Assembly (NCBI GenBank): GCA_947311845.1 | Contig: CAMZMU010000107.1 | Span: forward strand, 19,365,166 to 19,429,165 | Origin: Poa pratensis | Lineage: Eukaryota > Streptophyta > Magnoliopsida > Poales > Poaceae | DNA length: 64,000 bases | Direction of reading: 5' to 3' | The notes under the pieces: model-generated | Told to the model about the DNA's origin: nothing | The model's input: only the letters and a program-made list of their open reading frames with translations | The model's database searches: none | Shown: piece by piece, positions 12,000 to 24,742 of the stretch | How the letters are laid out: each line of letters begins with the position of its first letter | How positions within the stretch are numbered: the stretch's first letter is position 1 | Program-made: the position numbers and the translations under genes

Positions 12000-14900
12000 G
12001 TCCTTGGTGATCCACTCCTGGTTCCAAATGGCAAACCGATGGTGTTACTCCTGAGGTCCAGATTAATATAGGTTCCTTGTCTTTTCCTTATGCCTTGGTA
12101 GCTCTGAAGTCCAAAGGCATTGATGTCATATTGGGCATGAACTGGCTAGCTAAATACCGGGCTAATCTCGACTGTGCCGCCAAGACCATTACTGTGACCG
12201 CTCCTTCCGGTGACATTGTGAAGTATTGGCCTGCAACATCAATACCTCCGTCCGCCATCGTACCCGCTCACCTGAGATCCTCTTTGCTTTATGGAAGGCG
12301 AATCCCCTCCTGAAATCCAGGACATACACGTGGTGTGTGACTTCCCGGATGTGTTCCCGGAAGAGTTGCCTGGCATGCCTCCTGACCGAAGTGTGGAGTT
12401 TGTCATAGATCTACTTCCCGGTACGCTCCAATTTCCAAGAAGCCCTACCGTATGCCGGTGGAAGAGTTGGCTCTGTTGAAAGAGCAAATTGATCAGCTGT
12501 TAGCTAAGGAGTTCATCCAGCCTAGCAGTTCACCTTGGGGTTGTCCGGTACTCTTTGTCAAGAAGAGGGATTCTACCGTGCCTCGTCTAGTCTCTGACTA
12601 TCGACCGTTGAATGCGGTGACAATCAAGAACAAGTATCCTATTCCTCGCATCAATGATCTGTTGGATCAGTTAGCTGGTGCAACGTATTCTCCAAGATGG
12701 ATCTGAGGTCAGGCTACCATCAGATAAAAATCAGAAAGGAGGATATTCCAAAGACGGCATTTGTTACTCGTTATGGCTCATATGAGTATACCGTCATGTC
12801 CTTTGGTCTCACAAATGCCCAGCTACTTTCATGAGGCTCATGAACTCCATTTCATGGATTATCTTGACAAGTTTGTCGTCATTTACATCGATGACATCCT
12901 ATCTATTCCAAAACCAATGAAGAGCATGAGAACATCTTCGTTTGGTTCTGACACGACTTCGAGAACACCGTCTATGCCAAGTTCTCCAAGTGTGAGTTTT
13001 GGTTGGATAATCTTGTCTTCCTTGGTCATGTGATATCCGCAATGGTGTGGGTCATTCCTGACAAGATTCAGTCCATTCTGGATTGGAAAACTCCAATGTC
13101 AGTCAAGGACATCGTAGCTTTCTCGGATTGGCAGGTTACTACCGCCGATTCATCGAAGGTTTCTCCAAGATAGCCAAGGCCTGACTGACCTTCTCAAGAA
13201 GGATAAAAAGTTTGTATGGTCGGCCGAAGCTGAAGAGAGCTTCAAACACTGAAAGCCAAGCTCACGTCCGCTCCTGTGCTTGTCCTGCCGGACACAAGCA
13301 AGGATTTCGTCGTCTTCTGTGACGCCTCTCTACAAGGCTTGGGCTGTGTGTTGATGCAAGATGGCCATGTGGTGGCGTATGCTTCTCGCCAATTAAGCCG
13401 CATGAGCTCAACTACCCAACTCATGATCTAGAACTTGCCGCTGTGGTCTATGCTTTGAAGCAATGGAGACCATACCTGTTTGGTAACCGTTGCGAGATCT
13501 TCTCGGATCACAAGAGTCTGAAGTACCTCTTCACCCAGCCGGATTTAAATCTCAGGCAAAGGCGTTGGTTGGAGTTAATCACGGACTATAATGTGAGTCT
13601 GAACTATCAACCCGGCAAAGCAAACGTCGTGGCTGACGCGCTAAGTCGGAAGTCCTATTGCAACAATCTGATGATTGAGAAGGCCCAACCTGCTCTTCAT
13701 GAAGAGTTTGCCCGTTTGAACCTGGAAATTGTTCCTCCGGCTACCTTGCAAATCTGGAGATCAAAGCTACTCTTGTAGACCAGATTAAGGATGCTCAGAA
13801 GCTGATGAGGGTATCTGAATATCAAGAGAACATTGCTAGTGGCAAGGCAAATGTTTCTGGAAGATGAATCCGGGTTGTTTATTTTGGTGACCGCTAGTGG
13901 TGCCAAAGAACCGGAATTTGAGGGAGCTCATTCTCCAAGAAGCTCATGAATCACCTCTCTCTATTCATCCCGGTAGTACCAAGATGTACCAAGACCTTCG
14001 ACCACAATTCTGGTGGACTCGTATGAAACGAGAAATTGCCAAGTATGTTGCTGAATGCGACACTGTCGACGGGTAAAGGCTGAACATCAAAGACCTGCCG
14101 GCACTCTCGCCCTATTGCAGTTCCCGAGTGGAAATGGGATGAAATTGGTATGGACTTCATCACCGGGTTTCCCCGATCTCAAAAGGGCAACAATGCAATT
14201 GGGTAATCATTGATCGTCTTTCCAAGGTTGCTCACTTCCTACCAGTCCGTGATGATATACGGGCAAGTCAACTTGCTGATTATATTTGGCTCGTATTGTT
14301 CCATTGCATGGGGTCCCTCTGAGGATCATATCGGACCGTGGAAGTATCTTTGTATCCAAGTTTTGGCAGAGTTTCCAAACTGCTATGGGGTCCCGTCTCA
14401 ACTTCAGTACCGCCTACCATCCTCAAACTGATGGTCAGACCGAAAGAGTGAACCAAGTGTTGGAAGACATGCTTAGGGCATGTGTGATCTCTTTTGGCAA
14501 GGGTTGGGAAAAGTATCTCCCTTTCGCGGAGTTCTCCTACAACAATAGCTATCAAGCTAGTCTGGGCATGGCTCCTTTGAGGCTCTATATGGAAGAAAAT
14601 GCCGCACTCCTCTAAATTGGTCCGAGACCGGAGAGAGAGCACTCTTTGGTCCGGATGTGATCAATGAAGCTGAGGAGAAGGTTCGAATCATAAGAGAGAA
14701 TCTGAAGATTGCTCAGTCTAGGCAGAAGAGCTACTATGATAAGCACATCAGGAATTCACTATGAAATTGGTGATAAAGCTTATCTCCGTGTCTCTCCCCT
14801 TCGTGGCGTTCGCCGCTTCGGAATCAAAGGGAAATTGGCCCTCGCTATGTTGGCCCTTTCACCGTTCTGGAAAGCGAGGAGATCTTTCTTATAAGTTGGA

Positions 14901-15190
14901 GTTACCGGTCAAATTCCCAAATGTACATGATGTGTTTCATGTCTCCCAACTTCGCCGGTGTTTCAAGGATCCTATCCATGGGGTCAATCATGAGGAGCTA
15001 GATCTACAAGAAGACCTCACTTATCGTGAGCATCCTATCCGTGTCTTGGATGAAGCCGAAAGAAGACCCGTAACAAGACTACCAAGTTCCTCAAAGTTCA
15101 GTGGTCTCACCATTCCGAGGATGAAGCAACTTGGGAACGAGAGTCTAGTCTTCGTGAGGAGTATCCCGACTTCTTTCCGCAACCTTAGAA
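12000..15190 (+). pseudogene. Chromovirus pol: RT, RNase H, integrase, chromodomain (frameshifted)
   Basis: Recognisable parts, in order: the end of the protease ('GMNWLAKYRANLDC', ~12136); RT with '[16 protein letters not shown]' (~12627) and the catalytic Y-I-D-D at 12884-12895; RNase H with '[15 protein letters not shown]' (~13321) and '[20 protein letters not shown]' (~13501); integrase zinc-binding segment (~13965-14070); integrase core ('FPRSQKGNN', 'IIDRLSKVAHFLPVR', 'YHPQTDGQTERVNQ' at ~14418); then 'FHVSQLRRCF' (~14937) and a chromodomain-like tail with 'SEDEATWE' (~15110-15135). The integrase-plus-chromodomain end assigns it to chromoviruses, which target marked chromatin. At least ten frame changes interrupt it, many of them 1-nt losses in short homopolymers. 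Confidence 0.88.
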
Positions 15191-15210
15191 TCTCGGGACG
15201 AGATTCCTGT

Positions 15211-15224
15211 AAGGAGGGTAGAGT
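15211..15224 (+). other. Polypurine tract of the chromovirus
   Basis: 'aaggagggtagagt' lies directly before the TGTAAC start of the 3' LTR, in the position expected for the plus-strand primer of reverse transcription. Confidence 0.75.
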
Positions 15225-18200
15225 TGTAACAGCCCAATCCTGTGAACCAAAAATTTGAGTACCAAATTTTCACTTTTGTGTCCTCATTTGCATCATGGCA
15301 TGCATGCATCATTGCATCAATCTTATATTGCTAAACCACACACTACTTATTCTTGGCAATATTGAAAACCCAACATGCAAAGCTTGTCCCAACAAAGTTC
15401 ACAACAAGGAAGACACCCAACTTGCAAAGAAAATTACCTTGACCTCTTATATTGTCCAGGTAGTTCCAAGAGTCCAAAGTAATACTTTTGCCTTGATTCA
15501 TTTTACTAAAGTAGTTGTGTTGGAGAATTTAGCAAAATGCCTTTTTTCCCCCTCTCTAAACAAATGTTGTCAAAAACATTTTATTTTGCAACACCAATTT
15601 TTGTGGTGCCTCTACAGGTTATGGGGAGGCTCCCCAAATTTCTGCAGATTTTTATAAAATGTTTAAATGCCTCAATTAATTCAAAACATGTGCTGGTTTT
15701 AAATTTAAATCAGAAAAGGACCTAATTGTAATTCCAGGAGGACATGTTCGTGATGGAATTAAAAATGCCAGGGGGTTTCCTGGAAAATCGTCGTCTCTCT
15801 CCTCTCACCTCACGCACGAGCTCCACTGCCGCCGTGTCGCTCCCGCGCGTGCACGCTGCCCGGGGCCCCATTCCCCCTCCTCTGCCTCGCCTCTGCAGGA
15901 GAAGGTCACCACGAGGACCACTGCTCCCCGTCCCCACTCGCCCTGCTCCCCGTTCCTCTCCTCTTTTTCCTCTCCCCGAGCTCACCACCGCCGCGCCATG
16001 GCCATCATCGCCGCCGTCGATTGAGCTCACCCCAAGCGAAACCGAGACCACCCATCGCTCCACCGCGCCGCCTTCTCCCTTTCCACCAGAGGAATCGAGC
16101 CGTGCTGCCCTACATCACCGCCGCCGTCCTCGTTTTCCTCCGCCACCGTCGCCGTCGCCGCGGGCGATTTCCGCCGTCCCCTCCGTCTCCAACCCCGCCG
16201 CCGCTACCCACGAGCTCCTGGTGAGCTGCTGCTCCTCCCCAGTGCCTCCATCTCTTCCCTAGCCCTCCATTTCGCCGGCGCCGCGGGTCACCGTGCGCCG
16301 CCGTGCCATCCTTCCGACGCTCGGATAATCCGACGCGGGCGCAACCGGATAATCCGGGTTAGTCCAGTACCATCCCGTTTTCAGTCCTTAGAAGTTTTTC
16401 CTCCCCTCGTTGGAGCATCGGATAATCCGATCCTGGAAACTTCGGATTTTCCGAAGAAATCCAGTGCGGGTTCGTCCGTGGTCCTTAGCCAAAATTTTGA
16501 ATGTACAGTGAATTCGGATATTCCGATTCCAATTTAATTCGGAAGTTCCGAAATTAGTCCGGTACATTAGATTTTGCTACTTCTTCGATTACTTGTCTTC
16601 CTATTTTGATAAGTAATTCTAGTGTGGTTTAATTCAACTTATTAAAGACAAATAATCACAAGAGGAGATAAATTATTTAAAAGAACTCATTTAATTCAGG
16701 AAATTATAAAATTAATAACTATTTATCGGTGCACCCGAAAAAGGTGTTCGATACACTAAAATGTCCGGACAGTCGTAAACGAACCTTTTAAAATGTTGTC
16801 ATGCATTTTTGCTCACCGTAACCGTAATGCACCTCCGGACACTAGGAGTTTCATTAAGATAATATGGGGTGTTATTCATATCCGGTTGCCGTAAATTATT
16901 TTCCCGCACCCCATTTAAATTGCTAGATAGCTTATAATAAGTTCGGTGCATTAAAATGTCATATCATCATTCTCTTGTATGCATTGCACAATTGCCATGT
17001 GTTGAAGTTTTGTTCTTGTTTTCCGGTGTTGTTTGCTCTCCGGTAGATCACGAGTCCGGAGTTGAGCCTCATTACTCCGACGAGCAGTTTGACTACTCCG
17101 CTCAACAAGGCAAGCGTAATCCCCCCTCTGAGCATGTCTTATCCTATTTTCCGCAATTATTTTCTCCACTATAATATTGCATGCGGTTCCAAATGTCAAT
17201 TTGTTTGGATTAGAGTATCCTATAGTTGCATTAAGATTCGATTCCAATTACCTGTTTCCCCTCCTATTATCCATAGGATTGTACTGTTGGCCTGAAATAA
17301 TTAACTATGCAGTGTTGATGCTTAGCCATGCTTAGTTAAAATGCCTAGCAGTCCGGTGGATGTTTCATGGTTGGAAACAGGTGATGAGTGGTACAGATGA
17401 TGGTGGAGAATTGGTGGTGACAGGTAATGAGATGCTTAAAGGTGGGGATGAGAGGCCACTTCGGTATGGTGGTGTTTTGTCTCACTCTCACCGCCTAGGT
17501 GCGAGTTCTTTACCTCTTGAACCAAGAATGAGCGCGCTTCCATTCGGTGGGGTATATGGAGCCCTCGTCGACCGACTAACTTGTGGCGGACTAGCCGAGG
17601 GTCCTCTAGTTTGGCTTTCCATTTGCGCGTGCGTTGAGATGGTGGCCAAGACTGAGATGAGGAAGGTGGTGTTAGGAAAGTAAGTGGCCGCGGGACAGGG
17701 TGCGAGAAGGTACCTCTTGTCCTACCGCCACTGATGATCCTGGGTTAGTCTCAAGCGAGGTAAAGGTTGTAACCGTTCCCACTCAGCCGGCTTTCCCCGG
17801 AAGAGAGCTACGTGTAGGCAATGGGCCGGGCGGTACCGAAGGTAAACACAGTGCACCCCTGCAGGGTTAAATCTTTTCGAAAAGCCGTGTCCACGGTTAC
17901 GGACAACTTGGGAAAGGACGATAAGATCATAGAATAACTTTAACGGAATGATTAAAAACTGGGTACTAGAGGTACCATCCACGAATGCAAGGTGAGCTTC
18001 CTCGAGGGTGAATCGGGGAGGTGCCTTTGATGAACCGGTACAGTGGTTGAGGTTGGTTGATGATGAGTAAGGTGATGAAAGAGAGAGTTACTTCTTACCT
18101 CTTTTAAAAGTATTCTGATTAGACGATGCCTTGGAGTCTTGTTTTATTAAATAAAATCAGCTTTATGCAAAACAGCCATATAACTTTGAAAGCCTCATCG

Positions 18201-18748
18201 AGCATATATTAGCTCTTAATCTTGCGAGTTCGTCGAACTCAACGTCGTTTGCTTATTTTCAGGAGAGGACTTCACCGACCTCGAAGGTGGGTTCTTTGTG
18301 GACGTCGACGAGTAGTCTGGGGTTCCCAGGTGGCAGCTTGGGAAATCCTGGAACAGCTGGCGTTGTGATGTTTATCTGTAGGCCTCTTAGGCCATATGTT
18401 GGATCTTGTTGTTTAGAACAACTTAATTTGCTTCCGCTTGTTGTAATGTTGGGTCTGTGACCTCTGGATGTCATTTGCTATCTTTCTCTGTGATAAGAGT
18501 TGAACTATATGATTTGTGTCGTAGAGTCTGTGAAGTGCCAGTTGTTCCACAAGTCTTGACCTTATTATTATGCTTTGATAGTTGTGCCCGTGTTGAGGCA
18601 TCGATCGGAGTGTTGTGTTGTTGGAGAGGTGTGCAAAACAACGCCTGCCAAAGTTTTGGCCGGGGATTGGTAAACCCGTAACCTCCGTGGTATCGCTTAA
18701 CCGGTGACACACAGCATCACTGTATAGTAGTCGGGTCGGGGCGCCACA
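15225..18748 (+). repeat. 3' LTR of the chromovirus
   Basis: This 3,524-bp copy of the LTR begins TGTAACAGCCC and ends GGCGCCACA, followed directly by the TTGGA target duplication. It is about 20 bp longer than the 5' copy, the difference being many 1-2 nt gaps concentrated in the last 1.4 kb of the 5' copy. Confidence 0.92.
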
Positions 18749-21700
18749 TTGGAGTTACAAGTATTCACGTGGCCAAGGCTTCAACAAGTAACGGAGAGCA
18801 TGCAAGATCACAAATGACATAGACATGATAATATAATATTCAGCTCCACATAGGTATCAATATAAGTCAGATCCCAGCAAACACAACATGTAGCATTACA
18901 ATAAGATGATCTTGATCATGATAGGCAGCTCACAAGATCTAAACATGATGGCACAAGTGGAGAAGACAACCATCTAGCTACTGCTATGGACCCATAGTCC
19001 AAGGATGAACTACTCACGCATCACTCCGGAGGCGGGCATGGCGATGTAGAGCCCTCCGGTGATGATTCCCCTCTCCGGCAGGGTGCCGGGAAGAGCTTCA
19101 GAAACCCCCCGAGTTAGGGTTGACGACGGCGGCGGCAGCGAATATGTTCTGGATGAAAGGCTCGGTGTTTTAGGGTTTTCACGTCTCGGGGAATAAATAG
19201 GCGAAGGGGCGATGTCGGCGGACCCCCGAGGGGCCCAAACCACAGGCGGCGCGGCTGGGCCCACTGCCGCGCCGCCAGTGGTTTGGCCACCTCGTGGCTC
19301 TCCTTCGGACTCCGTGTACGTGCTGGAAAAATAGGGACTTGGCCTTTTGTTTCGTGCAATTCCGAGAATATTTCCAGAAGTAACTTTCTGAAACCAAAAA
19401 CAGCAGAAAACAGGGAACTGGCACTGTGGCATCTTGTTAATAGGTTAGTCCCAGAAAATGCATAAAAGTGATATGAAGTGTATATAAAACATGTAGCAAA
19501 TGGTATAATATAAGCATGGAACAGCAGAAATTATGGATACGTTGGAGACGTATCAAGCATCCCCAAGCTTAGTTCTACTCGTCCTCGAGTAGGTAAAACG
19601 ATAACAACAAATAATTTCTGAGGAGACATGCTTTCACACAATCTTGATCAATATATTGCAAGGCTCATGTCATGAATGAAGTGACTCAAAGCAATGATCT
19701 ATAGTTTGCTAACAAATAGATAAAGAGTAAACAATGAATCATATAAGCAAAAACTTTTCATGAATAGTACTTTCAAGACAAGCATCAAAAAGTTTTGCAT
19801 AAGAGGTAACTCATAAAGCAATAGATTCAAAGTAAAAGGCATTGAAGCAACACAAAGGATGATTAAGTTTCAGCATTGCTTTCAACTTGTAACATGTATA
19901 TCTCATGGATAGTTGTCAACATAAAGCAATATAACAAGTGCAATAAGTAAATATGTAAGAATCAATGCACACAAAGTTGACACAAGTGTTTGCTTCTAAG
20001 ATAGAAAGGAGTAGGTAAACTGACTCAACATAAAGTAAAAGATAGGCCCTTCGCAGAGGGAAGCAGGGATTAAATCATGTGCTAGAGCTTTTTAAGTTTT
20101 CGAAAGCATATAGAGAGCACAAAATAAGTATTTGAGAGGTGTTTGTTGTTGTCAACGAATGGTAGTGGGCACTCTAACCCCCTTGTCAACCAGACTTTCA
20201 AAGAGCGGCTCCCATGAAGGACGTTATCTCTACCAGCAAGGTAGATCATCCCTCTTCTCTTTTGTTTACACATGTATTTTAGTTTCTTTATAGATGACAC
20301 TCCTCCCAACCTTTTGCTTACACAAGCCATGGCTAACCGAATCCTCGGGTGCCTTCCAACATTCACATACCATGGAGGAGTGTCTATTTGCAAAATTAAG
20401 TTGCTTACTGATAAATCAGGGCAAAACATGTGAAGAGAATTATTAATGAAAGTTGTAATTAATTGGGGCTGGGCACCCCGTTGCCAGCTCTTTTTGCAAA
20501 TTATTGGATAAGCGGATGTATATGCCACTAGTCCAGGTGAAAGTCTGTCAGAAGTAAATGACAAGATTGAAAGATAAAACACCACATACTTCCTCATGAG
20601 CTATAAAACATTGACACAAATAAGGAGTAATAAAGTTTTGAATAGTTTAAAGGTAGCACATGAAATATTTACTTGGAATGGCAGGAAATACCACATAGTA
20701 GGTAGGTATGGTGGACACAAATGGCATGGGTTTTGGCTCAAGTTTTGGATGCACGAGAAGCATTCCCTCTCAGTACAGAGTTTAGGCTAGCAAGGTTGTT
20801 TGAAGCAAACACAAGTATAAACCGGTACAGCAAGAATCACATAAAAACATATTGCAAGTATTATAAGACTCTACACTGTCTTCCTTGTTGCTCAAACATT
20901 TTACCAGAAAATATCTAGACCTTAGAGAGAACAAATATGCATCCCAAGTCTCAACAAGCTCTACGGTAGTTCTCCACTACTAGGCTTTAACTACATGATG
21001 CAAGAGCTTAAACATGATCTACTTGAGAGCTCAAAACAATTGCAAAGCATCAAATCAAAACAAGACAATGATCTACAAGAATGCATATGTCTTTTCCAAT
21101 ACCAACTACTACATGTAGCATTTTCTTTCTTCCAAACAAACACCAATCAATTTATTTAAACATAAACTCTCCAAATGATAATATAATGCAGCAAGAGAGT
21201 ATTTATAAACAAGTGCTAACAGCTCGAAGAGATGCATGAAAAACAGGAGCTAAAAGCACTGCAGTAGCTAGTTAAGAATACTCAACAAATATAAGTGAAG
21301 AACATGAGTATTCACATGAAAAAGCGGAGCGTGTCTCTCTCCCACACAAGGATTGCTAGGATCCGAATTTATTCAAACAAAAACAAAAATAAAAACACAC
21401 AGACGCTCCAAGTAAAGCGCATAAGATGTGAAAGAATTAAAATATAGTTTCACTAGAGATGACCTGATAAGTTTGTTGATGAAGAAGGGGATGCCTTGGG
21501 CATCCCCAAGCTTAGACGCTTGAGTCTCTCTGAATATGGTTGGGATGAACCACGGGGGCATCCCCAAGCTTAGGCTTTTCACTCTTCTTGATCACATAAT
21601 ATCACCCTTCTCGCTTGATCCTTGAAAACTTCCTTCACACCAAACTCAAGACAGTTCTCATTAGAGGGTTAGTGCATAATCAAAAATTCTCATATTCTGT

Positions 21701-22211
21701 AATGATACAATCAATCCCAAAGCTTCTGGACATTAGCTACAGCCACCAATGCTTTGTGGAGCAAAGAAATCCACACAAACACAGTAAAAGAGCGAATGCA
21801 AAACAAAAGGCAGAATCTGTCAAAAACAGAACAGTCTGGAATGACGAATTTTTTCGAGGCACTTAAGTTGCTCAGATGGATCTGGCCTAAAATAATGAAA
21901 GTTGCGTACATATCTCAGGAATATGCGTGATTTTTCTCAGAATTTTTTGAATTTTCTACAGGGAGATAAGCTCAAATCCGTGACAGCTAAAAATCTGTCA
22001 CTGCGCAGAAATCCAAATCTTGCATCAACTTTCAATATAGAACTTTACTTGGCACAACATTGCGATAAAATAAAGATACAAAGGAGTTGCTACAGAAGTA
22101 ACAAAACTCCTTGACTCAAAGAAAACAAAAATAACAGCAAATAAAAACGATGGGTTGTCTCCCATAAGCGCTTTTCTTTAACGCCTTTCAGCTAGGCGCA
22201 GAAAGTGAAAA

Positions 22212-22946
22212 TCAAGTGTTGTCAAGTGGCAAATCATTCAAATCATCAAAAGCTTCTTCCAACACACAGCTTGTAACAATGGGTATCTTAGATGTTCCTG
22301 GAGGTGTTTCATTACCTTTAACCGTACTAAAAGTTTTATCAATTTTAAGCTCATAATGAGTCTTTGGTTTTGGCACTTTAGGAACATACATAAACTTTTG
22401 CTCTCTACCCACATAAACTTTCTCCTTTTTAGACTTAAGAGAAGTAAAGGTTGAACTTAAGGTTTCAATAGCTTCCTCTAACTCATCAATTCTATGATTT
22501 TGGGTGTCATGGATATTATTATCCTCAAGAACAGTGATTCTTTCATTGATGGTGGCTATTGATTCATTAGTCTTACCAATACAATCAAGAAAATTTGGAA
22601 AAAAATTCTCCATAGAGTCTAACTTATTTATAACATCCTCCAAGGTGATCTCAACTTTAATATCTTTAGTGGGTGGTGTTCCTACCAAACTTTCAATAAT
22701 ATTACAGGCTTCTAAAGCAGGAGTACCCAAGAAATTTCCACCTGTAAGAGTGTCTAGAACATACCTATACCAACTAGAGATACCAACATAAAAGTTCCTA
22801 AGGAGGATAGTGGTAGAGTGTTTCTTAGTACATCTATGATGAGCATCACTAATTCTATACCAAGCATCTTTCAAATTTTCACCTCCTAGTTGCCTAAAAG
22901 AACGAACTTCAACTTCAGGAGCATTCATTTTGAAAAACAAAATCAA
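22212..22946 (-). CDS. Gag-like protein of the minus-strand element
   Basis: A 244-aa ORF starts 'MILFFKMNAPEVEVRSFRQL'; the second Met at residue 7 is equally possible. Residues ~15-95 have the alpha-helical character of retrotransposon gag, including 'LKDAWYRI' and 'FYVGISSWYRYVLDTLTGG', a spacing common in grass gag proteins. Residues ~110-180 are a predicted coiled coil that may mediate particle assembly. The tail is Lys-rich. There is no zinc knuckle, protease or polymerase, so the element would depend on a related autonomous element. The ORF ends just before the untranslated region conserved in elements A and B. Confidence 0.72.
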   Translation of the reverse strand: MILFFKMNAPEVEVRSFRQLGGENLKDAWYRISDAHHRCTKKHSTTILLRNFYVGISSWYRYVLDTLTGGNFLGTPALEACNIIESLVGTPPTKDIKVEITLEDVINKLDSMENFFPNFLDCIGKTNESIATINERITVLEDNNIHDTQNHRIDELEEAIETLSSTFTSLKSKKEKVYVGREQKFMYVPKVPKPKTHYELKIDKTFSTVKGNETPPGTSKIPIVTSCVLEEAFDDLNDLPLDNT

Positions 22947-23087
22947 ACTGAATTAAACAAGTAACTAATTTTTTTGTGTTTTTGATATAAGAAGCAAACA
23001 AACTAAATAAAAATAAACTAAGCAAGACAAATAACAAAGTAAAGAGATTGGGTGTGAGAGACTCCCCTTGCAGAAGCAATTCGTTTT

Positions 23088-23104
23088 CCCCGGCAACGGC
23101 GCCA
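23088..23104 (-). other. Primer-binding region of the minus-strand element
   Basis: On the minus strand, TGGCGCCGTTGCCGGGG lies about 10 bp inside the 5' LTR end. This phrase is familiar as the tRNA primer region of grass gypsy elements; I have not matched it to a specific tRNA. Confidence 0.6.
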
Positions 23105-23114
23105 GAAAACGTGT

Positions 23115-24742
23115 TGGTGGCTCTAGGTTAGTAGTGCCAGAAACAATGCTTGTACGTCACACGTCAGTTGGGAACCCCAAGAGGAAGGTATGATGAGTGC
23201 AGCAGTAAGTTTTCCCTCAGTATGAAACCAAGGTTTAATCGAACCAGTAGGAAAACGAGGTTTGCTTCGAAGGTGTTGGTGAAGGAGTGTAGTGCGGCGC
23301 AACACCAGGGATTCCGGTGCCAACGTGGAACCTGCACAACACAATCAAATTACTTTGCCCCAACTTAACAGTGAGGTTGTCAATCTCACCGGCTTGCTGA
23401 AAACAAAGGGTTAAACGTATCGAATGGAAGATGATGTTTGTTTGCATAAAACAGTAGAGAACAATGATTGCAGTAGATTGTATTTCAGATGTAAAAGAAT
23501 GGACCGGGGTCCACAGTTCACTAGTGGTGTCTCTCCAATAAGATAACTAACATGCTGGGTAAACAAATTACAGCTGGGCAATTGACAATTGATAAGTGCA
23601 TATAACATGCATGTGTGAGTTGTGGTGTCTACTATGAGATTCATTTGGGCATTACGACAAAGTACATAGACCGCTATCCAGCATGCATCTATGCCTAAAT
23701 AGTCCACTTTCCGGTTAACATCCGTACCCCTTCCAGTATTAAGTTGCAAGCAACAGACAATTGCATTAAGTAATGTGCGTAATGTAAACAATACATTCAT
23801 CCTTGAATAAAGCATTGCTGTTTTACCCCTAGTGGCAACAACACATCTACAACCTTAGAACTTGCTGTCACTATCCCAGGTTAAATAGAGGTTGAACCCA
23901 ACTATCATGCATAAATACCCCCTCTTGGAGTTACAAGTATTCACTTGGCCAAGGCTTCAACAAGTAACGGAGAGCATGCAAGATCACAAATGACATAGAC
24001 ATGATAATATAATATTCAGCTCCACATAGGTATCAATATAAGTCAGATCCCAGCAAACACAACATGTAGCATTACAATAAGATGATCTTGATCATGATAG
24101 GCAGCTCACAAGATCTAAACATGATGGCACAAGTGGAGAAGACAACCATCTAGCTACTGCTATGGACCCATAGTCCAAGGATGAACTACTCACGCATCAC
24201 TCCGGAGGCGGGCATGGCGATGTAGAGCCCTCCGGTGATGATTCCCCTCTCCGGCAGGGTGCCGGGAAGAGCTTCAGAAACCCCCCGAGTTAGGGTTGAC
24301 GACGGCGGCGGCAGCGAATATGTTCTGGATGAAAGGCTCGGTGTTTTAGGGTTTTCACGTCTCGGGGAATAAATAGGCGAAGGGGCGATGTCGGCGGACC
24401 CCCGAGGGGCCCAAACCACAGGCAGGCGTGGCTGGGCCCACTGCGCGCCGCCAGTGGTTTGGCCACCTCGTGGCTCTCCTTCGTCTCTCCTTCGGACTCC
24501 GTGTACGTGCTGGAAAAATAGGGACTTGGCCTTTTGTTTCGTGCAATTCCGAGAATATTTCCAGAAGTAACTTTCTGAAACCAAAAACAGCAGAAAACAG
24601 GGAACTGGCACTGTGGCATCTTGTTAATAGGTTAGTCCCAGAAAATGCATAAAAGTGATATGAAGTGTATATAAAACATGTAGCAAATGGTATAATATAA
24701 GCATGGAACAGCAGAAATTATGGATACGTTGGAGACGCATCA
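23115..24742 (-). repeat. 5' LTR of the minus-strand element
   Basis: This 1,628-bp LTR runs on the minus strand from TGATGCGTCTCC (24742) to AGAGCCACCA (23115). Its outer edge meets the CACCC target duplication and its inner edge the primer-binding region. The second position block of the terminus reads GCGTC, where the 3' LTR has ACGTC. Confidence 0.88.

Larger units (their letters stand above)
6736..18748 (+). mobile_element. Complete Ty3/gypsy chromovirus with 3.5-kb LTRs, TSD TTGGA
   Basis: The 12,013-bp element starts TGTAACAGCCC and ends GGCGCCACA, with exact TTGGA duplications at 6731-6735 and 18749-18753. The LTRs are 6736-10239 and 15225-18748. A primer-binding site matching the 3' end of initiator tRNA-Met (TGGTATCAGAGC) follows the 5' LTR, and a polypurine tract precedes the 3' LTR. 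Domain order is gag, zinc knuckle, protease, RT, RNase H, integrase, chromodomain, which places it among chromoviruses (Tekay/Del-like by overall layout). Frames are interrupted by many single-base indels. It is the youngest layer of the nest. Confidence 0.93.
5921..19555 (-). repeat. 3' LTR of the minus-strand element, split by the chromovirus
   Basis: The left part is 5921-6735 and the right part 18749-19555. Together, counting TTGGA once, they give about 1,617 bp, against 1,628 bp for the intact 5' LTR at 23115-24742. The two LTRs differ at only scattered bases plus a few small indels (for example around 19255-19315 versus 24422-24496), so insertion was recent. The inner edge is marked by the purine-rich tract read on the minus strand as 'gcttggggatgct'. 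Confidence 0.85.
19556..23114 (-). mobile_element. Internal region of the minus-strand element
   Basis: Read on the minus strand, a short leader with the primer-binding region is followed by a gag-like ORF (22946-22212) and then about 2.6 kb of A+T-rich untranslated sequence homologous to 560-4530 and 26084-28600. The stretch contains no further gene that I can support. A purine-rich tract (19568-19556) borders the 3' LTR. Confidence 0.82.
5921..24742 (-). mobile_element. Minus-strand LTR retrotransposon without pol, TSD CACCC (contains a nested chromovirus)
   Basis: The element is delimited by CACCC at 5916-5920 and 24743-24747. In its own orientation it reads 5' LTR (24742 to 23115), primer-binding region (23104-23088), gag-like ORF (22946-22212), untranslated region, purine-rich tract (19568-19556) and 3' LTR (19555 to 5921, split at 6735/18749). 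Without the nested chromovirus it is about 6.8 kb, with only 3.56 kb of internal sequence. No protease, RT, RNase H or integrase motif is visible, so it must have been mobilised by enzymes from a relative. It belongs to the same broad family as elements A and B, with a TGATACGTCTCC LTR start. Confidence 0.88.
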
